From assembly GCA_937863625.1 (NCBI GenBank), contig CALMGO010000503.1, positions 1-11,317 on the forward strand: 11,317 nucleotides of DNA, written 5' to 3'. Source of the DNA: an uncultured bacterium. GTDB lineage: Bacteria; Planctomycetota; DG-23; SLPQ01. Under the pieces are notes generated by a model. That model was given only the letters and a program-made list of their open reading frames with translations, did not search any database and was not told the DNA's origin. Within the stretch, counting starts at the first letter, position 1. Each line of letters starts with the position of its first letter. Both the position numbers and the translations under genes were made by a program. This document shows, one piece after another, positions 1-5,486 of the stretch.

Positions 1-45
1 TTTAGGGAAGTATCTTTCATGGAAACCCGGGGGATTAGCCGGTGA
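1..45 (+). CDS. 3' end of an upstream gene (partial)
   Basis: Frame 1 is open from the first base of the window to a TGA at 43-45 and would encode a 14-residue C-terminal tail (FREVSFMETRGISR). The stop overlaps the GTG start of the next gene in a GTGA arrangement, as in translationally coupled gene pairs. That overlap is the main reason to believe the frame. The piece is too short to identify a family. An ATG at 19 lies in the same frame, so a tiny independent ORF is formally possible but unlikely. Confidence 0.4.
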   Translation, partial: FREVSFMETRGISR

Positions 46-1097
46 AGCCAGAGGACAGACGGTTCTTCTCAATCAGCCCCTATGCGCTCCTTGGCGCAAG
101 CGCTGTGGTTAGTTCCGCAGAGGCGCTCTCCCATATCAACACTACCTTCAAACAACTGCGCGACGCCGGCGTCACGGATATTCTCTGGCACGCCTCCATC
201 TGCGGCAAGGCGCTCTATCACACGAGGGTCGCTACGGCGCTTTCCGGGGACACGCGTTATCGCGGACGCCTGCTTGAGGCGATGCTCAAAAGTGTGGATT
301 TTCTCGAGGCCGCCGCGACCGCTGGAAGAAACTGCGGTCTTTCTCTCAGCGTCGTCTGCCGCCCGTATGATGACTATTTCCCGGGACTTGCCTGTGATTT
401 CGAAGCTTCCCACCAGCACTGCCTCTGGGAAAGCCGCGATGGCCAGTTTCGCCTGAGGGGTGTCTTGTCCATGGCCTATGAGGAGGTTCGATGCTACCGC
501 CTCGCCGTCGTGGAAGAGCTCGCCTCCTATGACGTGGACCGCGTCGTGATAGACCTCGACTCAAACGCCGCTTGCATGACGCCGTTTCGCCGTATGGACT
601 TCTTCGGATACAACGACCCCATCGCACACGCACACCTCGAACGTTTCGGCGAAGATATCCGCGCTTTTGACGACATAGAGTACCGCCGCGGCCACGATCT
701 GCAGATAGTAGACGCACACTGCCTTGGAGGACAGTTCAACAGGGACGGCTGGCACCGCCTGAAAGGCGAGTACTTCGAGACTTTCCTCGGCGAGGCGTCG
801 CGCATCGTCAAAGCCGCACACAGGCGCTTCGGCCTCCTCCGCGGGCGCATTGAAGGCATCCTGCCTATGGCGCGCATGTCCCTGCCGGCCGATTCCTGGC
901 TCAAAAATGGCCTGCTCGATGACCTCTTTCTCCCGTACGGCGCCGGTGAAGACCGTCCCCTGGCCGCCTACCTGGCGGCCCGCTCCGCCTCGGCCTGCGT
1001 GATTACCTCCACATCGACAAATGCGGGCGATGGCGCTATCGTCAATCTTGGCGACATCATCGGCGCCTCCCGCGTTGATGATGGCACTCTCGCTTGA
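42..1097 (+). CDS. glycosyl-hydrolase-like TIM-barrel protein of unknown substrate
   Basis: A 351-residue protein with no signal peptide or membrane segment, so probably cytoplasmic. Its pattern resembles the GHL10-type 'glycosyl hydrolase-like' barrels. There is an early helix-strand pair (LRDAGVTDILWH, about residues 39-50). A helix, EEVRCYRLAVVEELASYDVD (147-166), leads into a hydrophobic strand with an acidic end, RVVIDLDS (167-174), where such proteins often carry a catalytic or structural Asp. A late W...GLLDDLFLPY segment (286-299) matches the usual C-terminal strand. The GTG start at 42 is fixed by an in-frame stop at 36-38 and a G-rich stretch at 29-33. The GTGA overlap suggests coupling to the gene before it. 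The family link comes from pattern recognition only, and no substrate can be named. The C-terminal 40 residues look like the last barrel strands rather than an added domain. Confidence 0.7.
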   Translation: MKPEDRRFFSISPYALLGASAVVSSAEALSHINTTFKQLRDAGVTDILWHASICGKALYHTRVATALSGDTRYRGRLLEAMLKSVDFLEAAATAGRNCGLSLSVVCRPYDDYFPGLACDFEASHQHCLWESRDGQFRLRGVLSMAYEEVRCYRLAVVEELASYDVDRVVIDLDSNAACMTPFRRMDFFGYNDPIAHAHLERFGEDIRAFDDIEYRRGHDLQIVDAHCLGGQFNRDGWHRLKGEYFETFLGEASRIVKAAHRRFGLLRGRIEGILPMARMSLPADSWLKNGLLDDLFLPYGAGEDRPLAAYLAARSASACVITSTSTNAGDGAIVNLGDIIGASRVDDGTLA

Positions 1098-1122
1098 CCC
1101 GCCCGACTCCGTCGCGTATATT
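1094..1122 (+). promoter_or_regulatory. sigma-70 type promoter of the first ECF sigma operon
   Basis: TTGACC (1094-1099) and TATATT (1117-1122) are separated by exactly 17 bp. Each hexamer matches the consensus at five of six positions. The -35 box overlaps the TGA stop (1095-1097) of the preceding gene. Transcription would start near 1129, giving a leader of about 58 nt before the TTG start at 1187. This is the best promoter match noticed in the window. Confidence 0.6.
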
Positions 1123-1143
1123 TGCGCCTTGAATAAGGGGGCA

Positions 1144-1172
1144 GGCTGCGCCGTCTAACCGTTGGCGCGGCC
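1144..1172 (+). promoter_or_regulatory. strong hairpin in the leader of the ECF sigma operon
   Basis: Bases 1144-1152 (GGCTGCGCC) pair with 1164-1172 (GGCGCGGCC) in a 9-bp stem with a single G-U wobble, around an 11-nt loop. No T-tract follows, so it is not an intrinsic terminator. It ends 3 nt before the GGAG ribosome-binding site (1176-1179) of the sigma gene. It could therefore affect translation initiation or protect the 5' end of the mRNA. No known riboswitch class is recognised. Confidence 0.45.
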
Positions 1173-1186
1173 GATGGAGACGTCGG

Positions 1187-1774
1187 TTGGATGAACTAAG
1201 CGACCATGAAATCCTCGCCGCAGTAGGCCGCGGTGACCAGGCCGCCCAGAAGGAGTTCTTCTTGCGCTACCGGCAAAAAGCCTACCGCGCAGCTTACAGG
1301 CTCCTCGGCAACGACGCCGACGCGCTGGACGCCACCAGCGACGCATTTGTGAAGGTCTTCAGGGCGGCGAGCGGCTTCCGGGGCGAGGCGAGCGTAAAAA
1401 CCTGGTTTTACAGGATTGTCGTCAATACATCACTCGATCTCGCCCGAAAAAGAAAGCGTATGCTTTCTCTCGACGGACCCGGTGAAGAGCCCGGTTCCTT
1501 GGCGGATTTTATCGATTCCGGGCAGGAAACGCCTCCGGAGGCCGTCCTGAGAGGTGAAATGTCCGAGAAAATCTCTGCGGCGATCGACGCCCTGGGCGAA
1601 AAACACCGCTCGGTGTTCGTCCTGGCCGCCGTCGAGCAGCTGTCTTACAGGGAAATCGCCGATGCGCTCGGGATTTCCATAGGAACGGTTATGTCGAGGC
1701 TCTTTTACGCGAGGAAGTACCTCCAAAAGAGCCTGTCGATGCATGTGGAGGCCGGCGATGAGCCAGTGCAATGA
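1187..1774 (+). CDS. ECF (sigma-70 family) RNA polymerase sigma factor, first copy
   Basis: A 195-residue extracytoplasmic-function sigma factor that directs RNA polymerase to a stress or envelope regulon. Region 2 spans about 22-92, with the -10 recognition and core-binding part SDAFVKVFRA...GFRGEASVKTWFYRIVVN followed by a basic stretch, ARKRKR. Region 4 spans about 130-182, with the helix-turn-helix LSYREIADALGISIGTVMSR that reads the -35 element. An acidic linker (93-125) joins them. Length is typical of the family. The start is TTG at 1187, with GGAG at 1176-1179 (7 nt spacing). The ATG at 1174 is out of frame and meets a stop after six codons. The 3' end overlaps the anti-sigma gene by 17 nt, which implies translational coupling and supports a sigma/anti-sigma pair. 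It has its own promoter at 1094-1122. The ECF subgroup cannot be assigned by eye. Confidence 0.92.
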   Translation: MDELSDHEILAAVGRGDQAAQKEFFLRYRQKAYRAAYRLLGNDADALDATSDAFVKVFRAASGFRGEASVKTWFYRIVVNTSLDLARKRKRMLSLDGPGEEPGSLADFIDSGQETPPEAVLRGEMSEKISAAIDALGEKHRSVFVLAAVEQLSYREIADALGISIGTVMSRLFYARKYLQKSLSMHVEAGDEPVQ

Positions 1775-2222
1775 ATTCGCCGAAATGATAAGTTCGCATG
1801 TGGATGGCGTGCTTTCTCCCGAAGAAACGCGCAAACTGGAGGATCATCTCGTCACCTGCAGTTCCTGTAGAGCCACGCTTGACGCCTTTTTGGCGGCCGA
1901 CGCGGCCGCGCGCGAGACCGTGATCCCCGGCGAACAGGTGTGGACCGACATGTGGGACCGCATACAGAGCGACTTGGCAACGCGCGAAAACAGGTCGATT
2001 CTCTTCGCAAGGCTCTGGAGGGGCGCTGCGTTTGCCGCCGCGGCCGCTGCCATACTTCTCACCCTGTATGTGTTCGGGCCGCAGACCCGGACGCCCGTGG
2101 ATGCGACATCCAGGCCCGGCTTCCAGGTGCTCTCGGTCGAGGTGGGCGCGCCCGAATACACGGCCGTCGTGATGAACGCGGCCGACGGACAGTTTCCAGT
2201 TGTATGGATCGAAAGGATATAG
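1758..2222 (+). CDS. membrane anti-sigma factor with zinc-binding (zf-HC2/ZAS) domain
   Basis: A 154-residue single-pass membrane protein expected to bind and inhibit the ECF sigma factor encoded just upstream. The N-terminal cytoplasmic part has the ZAS signature HX3CX2C (H30, C34, C37) after the usual CNEFAEMISSHVDG lead-in. One membrane helix lies at about 86-106 (AFAAAAAAILLTLYVFG). The short outer tail ends in a hydrophobic-aromatic strand, FPVVWIERI, often seen at the end of such proteins. The ATG at 1758 was chosen because GGAGG at 1747-1751 is spaced 6 nt from it. The in-frame ATG at 1743 lies upstream of that site and has no ribosome-binding sequence of its own. It overlaps the sigma gene by 17 nt and is followed, after 58 nt, by a small exported protein. 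Confidence 0.85.
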   Translation: MSQCNEFAEMISSHVDGVLSPEETRKLEDHLVTCSSCRATLDAFLAADAAARETVIPGEQVWTDMWDRIQSDLATRENRSILFARLWRGAAFAAAAAAILLTLYVFGPQTRTPVDATSRPGFQVLSVEVGAPEYTAVVMNAADGQFPVVWIERI

Positions 2223-2228
2223 AAGTGC

Positions 2229-2257
2229 TTGCGCCGCCTTGTGGACACCATTACAAT
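2229..2257 (+). promoter_or_regulatory. possible internal promoter before the small exported protein gene
   Basis: TTGCGC (2229-2234) and TACAAT (2252-2257) are spaced 17 bp apart in the 58-nt gap between the anti-sigma gene and the next gene. The -10 box matches at five of six positions, but the -35 box only at three. If real, it would let the third gene be expressed apart from the sigma/anti-sigma pair. Confidence 0.25.
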
Positions 2258-2280
2258 CGCGGTAAAGGAGAGTGCAGAGA

Positions 2281-2754
2281 ATGAAAAAACTCATGCTCGC
2301 CGCGCTGTTGTCACTGGTGTTGGCCGCGTGCCTCGAGGCGGCCGAGGTCACTGTTACGCAGATAAAGGCCTCCGGCTCCGGCGGCCAGGTTACCATAGAT
2401 CCGAGACTCTCCGACCTCGCCGACAAAATCTCCCGGCAGTTCCGGTTCTCGCGGTATGATTTCCTCTCCCGCAGCGCGACGAGGGTAAATGTCGGCGGCA
2501 CTTCCACCAGCCAGCTCGCCACCGGAGACTACCTCGCACTCACTCTTAACGCCGCCGAACAAACCACCGACGGCAACGGCGACTCGTATGTCCTCTACAC
2601 GTTGAACATTGAGGTCTACAGCAAGACTCAGTCCGGCAAGAAAAGCATCTTCCGCACATCCCTCAAAAGCCCCCAGGGCACGACCTTCCTCATCGTCCCG
2701 GGTAATTTCGAGTCCATCGGCGGCTACCTCATCCTCGCCATAAGGACCGATTAA
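2281..2754 (+). CDS. small exported protein, probable lipoprotein, unknown function
   Basis: A 157-residue secreted protein. The N-terminus MKKLMLAALLSLVLAAC is a signal peptide with a good lipobox (LAAC, Cys 17). Cleavage by signal peptidase I after LEA (about residue 20) is the alternative. The mature part is rich in beta-forming residues: VTVTQIKAS, a conserved-looking DPRLSDLADKISRQFRFSRYDFLS, GDYLALTLN, YVLYTLNIEVYS and YLILAIRTD. It suggests a compact beta-rich periplasmic domain. I recall similar short proteins beside ECF/anti-sigma pairs in other bacteria but cannot name a family. The ATG at 2281 is preferred: AAAGGAG at 2264-2270 is 10 nt away, whereas the GTG at 2272 would be 1 nt from the site. 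It is last in the sigma operon. Its stop overlaps that of convergent polX by 4 nt. A role in sensing or response for the neighbouring sigma factor is only inferred. Confidence 0.75.
   Translation: MKKLMLAALLSLVLAACLEAAEVTVTQIKASGSGGQVTIDPRLSDLADKISRQFRFSRYDFLSRSATRVNVGGTSTSQLATGDYLALTLNAAEQTTDGNGDSYVLYTLNIEVYSKTQSGKKSIFRTSLKSPQGTTFLIVPGNFESIGGYLILAIRTD
2751..2754. other. overlapping convergent stop codons
   Basis: The palindrome TTAA holds the TAA stop of the small exported protein gene (2752-2754, plus) and the TAA stop of polX (2753-2751, minus). No terminator-like hairpin with a T-tract fits between or just after the two genes, so each transcript may read into the other. Confidence 0.8.
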
Positions 2755-4478
2755 GCTTTCCGGCGCTTTCGCCTCCGCCCGAGCCTCTCTCGAAACTGCC
2801 GCGCCGTCAGCGTATTCAGTATGTCCCCCTTCTCAAGCCAGCCCTTTCTCGCCATGGAAACGCCGTACGTGAGCCAGCCGAAGTGCTCCTTCTCGTGCGC
2901 GTCAAGTCCTATGGCGAATTTGCACCCGAGCGCCTTGGCGGTCTTTATGTACCGCCAGTCGAGGTCCAGCCGCATGGGGTCCGCGCTTATCTCCACGGCA
3001 ACGCCCCTGGCCGCGCACGCAGACAGCACCGCCTCCACGTCAAACGCCATTCCTCCCTGGTCCGGCAGCAGCCTCTGGCTTGGATGGCCGAGGATGTCGA
3101 CATAGCGGTTCGATACGGCTGCGATGATTCGTCTGGTCTGTTCGGCGGCGCCTAACTCAGTCGAGCCGTGCACCGATGCGATACCGCACTCAAGACCTTG
3201 GAGGGTCTCGTCGTCGATGTCGAGAGAGCCGTCTTTCATTATGTCAATCTCGCAGGAGCGCAGAATATCGATGCCCCCCGCGATGCGCCTGACACGGTCG
3301 ATCTCCTTCCACTGCTCGCCCAGGCGCTTTTCGTCGAGTCCGTGGCTGAACTGGGAGTGGTCGCTTATCGTCATATACGAGAATCCGTGCGAGACCGCCT
3401 CTCGCGCGAGCTCCTCGATTGTCACCCGCCCGTCGGACCAGTCCGAGTGCACGTGGAGAGCCCCGCGGATATCGCGGCTCTCCACGAGATCCGGCAGCGC
3501 CCCCTTCAGCGCCGCCTCTATCTCGCCGGTATCCTCGCGCAGCTCCGGCTCTATAAAGTCCATTCCGAAATGCGCAAACAGAGCCTTCTCGTCCTTCGAC
3601 GCGAGCATTTTGTCGCCGTCAAAGAGCCCGTACTCGTTTAGTTTCCAGCCGCGGTCCTTGGCCAGTTGCCTCATGCGTACGTTGTGCTCTTTGGAACCCG
3701 TAAAGTAATGCAGCGCGGTGGCAAACGATTTGTCCTCCACGACTCTCAGGTCCGCCTGTATTCCCGGAGAAAAGACCGCCGACCCCTTTGTGTCGCCCGA
3801 AGCGAGAACCCTCTCTACGCCGTCAAGCTTCGTGAATTCCGCTATGACATGAGCGCCGCGTTTCGATGATACGAGCACGTCGATGTCGCCGACCGTTTCG
3901 CGACGCCTCCGGATGCTTCCTCCGAGGGATACGCGCTTCACGCCTTCCAGTTTCTCTACGACGGCGACTATCCTCTCACCAAGCGGCACGGCCTGCGACA
4001 AAAGCCACCTGCCTCTGTGTTCCTTTCCCTGTTCTATCCCTGCGAGTATCTTGGCCTGCGATTTGTCGCCCATCCCCGGAAGTTCCGCCAGCGCGCCGGA
4101 GCGCGCCGCTGCTTCGAGTTCGGCCACGGAGCCTATGCCGAGTTTGTCGTAAAAGAGCTTCACCTTCTTCGGCCCGACGTCGCCTACGTCAAGGAGTTCG
4201 AAAATCCCTTCCGGCAGGTCGGCAGTTATCTCATCGTAGTACTTCATTTGGCCGGTCCTGACAAGTTCGCTGACCTTCTCGGTCAACGCCTCGCCGAAAC
4301 CGGGCAGTTCGTCGAGTTCGCCGTCCGCGACGATTTTCGATACGTCTTCTCCGAGGCTTTCAATCGTCCTTGCTGCGGAGTAGTATGCCCTCGCCTTGAA
4401 TACGTTTTCGCCGCGGATCTCAAGTATCTCCCCGACCCTCTCAAGAAAGGCCGCTACTTCTTTATTCGTCATCGGCAT
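2751..4478 (-). CDS. polX: DNA polymerase/3'-5' exonuclease PolX (Pol X + PHP domains)
   Basis: A 575-residue bacterial family-X repair polymerase that fills short gaps in base-excision repair. The fused PHP domain usually gives Mn-dependent 3'-5' exonuclease and AP-endonuclease activity. Domains in order: N-terminal helix-hairpin-helix region (1-80); second HhH region (90-150) with LLDVGDVGPKK and LAELPGMGDK; nucleotidyl-transferase with GGSIRRRRETVGDID (186-200), catalytic D198 and D200, and third Asp D243; fingers/thumb region ending in LNEYGLF (280-286); PHP domain (338-575) with LHVHSDWSDG (H342, H344), ISDH (H374), E410, SVH (H437), GHPS (H465) and LDAHE (D526, H528). All the expected metal ligands appear present. 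A very basic tail, RRRKRRKA, ends the protein. The GTG/ATG choice is clear: ATG at 4478 has GGAGG at 4484-4488, 5 nt away. Longer upstream forms would add about 50 non-homologous residues. It is divergent from nfo. Confidence 0.95.
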   Translation of the reverse strand: MPMTNKEVAAFLERVGEILEIRGENVFKARAYYSAARTIESLGEDVSKIVADGELDELPGFGEALTEKVSELVRTGQMKYYDEITADLPEGIFELLDVGDVGPKKVKLFYDKLGIGSVAELEAAARSGALAELPGMGDKSQAKILAGIEQGKEHRGRWLLSQAVPLGERIVAVVEKLEGVKRVSLGGSIRRRRETVGDIDVLVSSKRGAHVIAEFTKLDGVERVLASGDTKGSAVFSPGIQADLRVVEDKSFATALHYFTGSKEHNVRMRQLAKDRGWKLNEYGLFDGDKMLASKDEKALFAHFGMDFIEPELREDTGEIEAALKGALPDLVESRDIRGALHVHSDWSDGRVTIEELAREAVSHGFSYMTISDHSQFSHGLDEKRLGEQWKEIDRVRRIAGGIDILRSCEIDIMKDGSLDIDDETLQGLECGIASVHGSTELGAAEQTRRIIAAVSNRYVDILGHPSQRLLPDQGGMAFDVEAVLSACAARGVAVEISADPMRLDLDWRYIKTAKALGCKFAIGLDAHEKEHFGWLTYGVSMARKGWLEKGDILNTLTARQFRERLGRRRKRRKA

Positions 4479-4499
4479 GAACGCCTCCTTTAAGTCTCG

Positions 4500-4527
4500 A
4501 TTGTACGCGCTCCGCCGCACCGGGCAA
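4500..4527 (-). promoter_or_regulatory. candidate promoter of polX
   Basis: On the minus strand, TTGCCC (4527-4522) is followed after 16 bp by TACAAT (4505-4500). The -10 box matches the consensus at five of six positions and the -35 box at four. The start site would be near 4493, leaving a leader of only about 15 nt that just holds the GGAGG site. The short leader makes this plausible but not certain. Confidence 0.4.
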
Positions 4528-4537
4528 TAACGCCTGC

Positions 4538-4565
4538 TTGAAGTCCCCGCCGCATCCTGGACAAT
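4538..4565 (+). promoter_or_regulatory. weak candidate promoter of nfo
   Basis: TTGAAG (4538-4543) and GACAAT (4560-4565) are 16 bp apart, each matching four of six consensus bases. Transcription would begin near 4572, just before the AAAGGAG site (4575-4581). It is one of few options in the 108-bp divergent gap, so its position helps it more than its sequence does. Confidence 0.28.
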
Positions 4566-4586
4566 TGGCCCTCGAAAGGAGCACCC

Positions 4587-5459
4587 GTGGCAAAGCCCGC
4601 ACAAGCGCAGCCGCTCGTCGGCGCGCATATGTCAATCGCCGGTGGCGTCTATCGCGCGTTCGCCCGCGCCGAAGATGCCGGCGCCGACTGCATGCAGGTC
4701 TTCCTGAAGAGTAACGTTCAATGGCGCTTCCCCGCTGTGTCCGACGAGGATGTAAACCTTTTCAAGTCCGAACAGAAACAAACCGGCATCAAGATCGTCA
4801 TCGCCCACGCATGTTACCTCGTCAATCCCGCCTCACCAGACCGCGCGCTTGTTCTAAAGTCCGTCGACGACCTCCAGAAGGAGTCCGCCCTTGCCGCAGC
4901 TTATCGCATCAAGTGGCTCGTACTCCATCCGGGAAATCACCTCGGACAAGGCACGCCGAAAGCGCTTCCTCAGGTCGCCTCCGTCCTGGCAGACGTCCTC
5001 CGTTCGACCCCGAAGACCGGCATCCTTGTCGAGACGACTTCGGGCGCAGGCACGGCCGTCGGTTCGCGCCTTTCGGAGGTCGCCGACATAATCCGCATGG
5101 CCGGAGGCGGCGCGAGGCTCGGTGTCTGCCTCGACACAGCGCACCTCTTTGCCGCCGGCTACGACCTCGCCACGCAGGCAGGATATGAGTCCTTCAAGGC
5201 CGAACTCGCCGCCCGCCGTCTCACCCGCCGTGTCAAGGCCATTCACGTGAATGACTCCAAAGGTGCGCTCGCGAGCCGCGTCGACAGGCATGATCACATT
5301 GGGAAGGGGCGCATCGGACGTGAGGGCTTTGCAAGAATCATGCGCGACGCTGACTTCGCGCTCATCCCGAAGATACTCGAAACTCCCAAAGGCATGTGCG
5401 GCAGGCGGTCCTGTGACCGTGTGAATATCTCTCTTCTGCGCCGGCTCGCCGGAGAATAG
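4587..5459 (+). CDS. nfo: deoxyribonuclease IV (AP endonuclease IV)
   Basis: A 290-residue endonuclease IV (EC 3.1.21.2). It is a TIM barrel with a three-zinc centre that cuts 5' to abasic sites and removes blocked 3' ends. Family blocks in order are GAHMSIAGG (12-20), HACYLVN (74-80), LVLHPGNH (111-118), LVETTSGAGT (147-156), GVCLDTAHLFAAGYD (179-193), HVNDSK (220-225), DRHDHIGKG (233-241) and ILETPKG (263-269). The nine zinc ligands expected from the E. coli enzyme all have counterparts: H74, H114, E149, D183, H186, H220, D233, H235 and E265. Length is normal. The start is GTG at 4587, with AAGGAG at 4576-4581 (5 nt spacing). It is divergent from polX, and both enzymes act in base-excision repair. 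It ends 27 nt before the convergent second anti-sigma gene, with no terminator visible between them. Confidence 0.96.
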   Translation: MAKPAQAQPLVGAHMSIAGGVYRAFARAEDAGADCMQVFLKSNVQWRFPAVSDEDVNLFKSEQKQTGIKIVIAHACYLVNPASPDRALVLKSVDDLQKESALAAAYRIKWLVLHPGNHLGQGTPKALPQVASVLADVLRSTPKTGILVETTSGAGTAVGSRLSEVADIIRMAGGGARLGVCLDTAHLFAAGYDLATQAGYESFKAELAARRLTRRVKAIHVNDSKGALASRVDRHDHIGKGRIGREGFARIMRDADFALIPKILETPKGMCGRRSCDRVNISLLRRLAGE

Positions 5460-5486
5460 CCTCACTTTTTGCGCGATGCGCGCCGC

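Noticed and set aside
1130..1158. TGAAT...GTCTAA as an ECF-type autoregulatory promoter for the first sigma operon
   Set aside because: The -35 part matches GGAAC poorly, and GTCTAA lies in the loop of the leader hairpin. The sigma-70-type promoter at 1094-1122 is much better.
1743..1757. ATG at 1743 as the anti-sigma start
   Set aside because: The GGAGG site lies at 1747-1751, downstream of this ATG and correctly spaced for the ATG at 1758.
1689..2522. Long minus-strand open frame across the anti-sigma and exported-protein genes
   Set aside because: It has no recognisable domain and is antisense to two well-supported genes with Shine-Dalgarno sites.
4479..4628. 50-residue N-terminal extension of polX
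   Set aside because: It would overlap nfo. The family begins at the helix-hairpin-helix region, and GGAGG sits 5 nt before the ATG at 4478.
5461..5483. T5 run next to a GCGCG-ATG-CGCGC hairpin between nfo and the second anti-sigma gene, resembling a terminator
   Set aside because: On the plus strand the T-run precedes the stem, and on the minus strand an A-run follows it. Neither orientation gives stem followed by T-tract, and the stem is only 5 bp.
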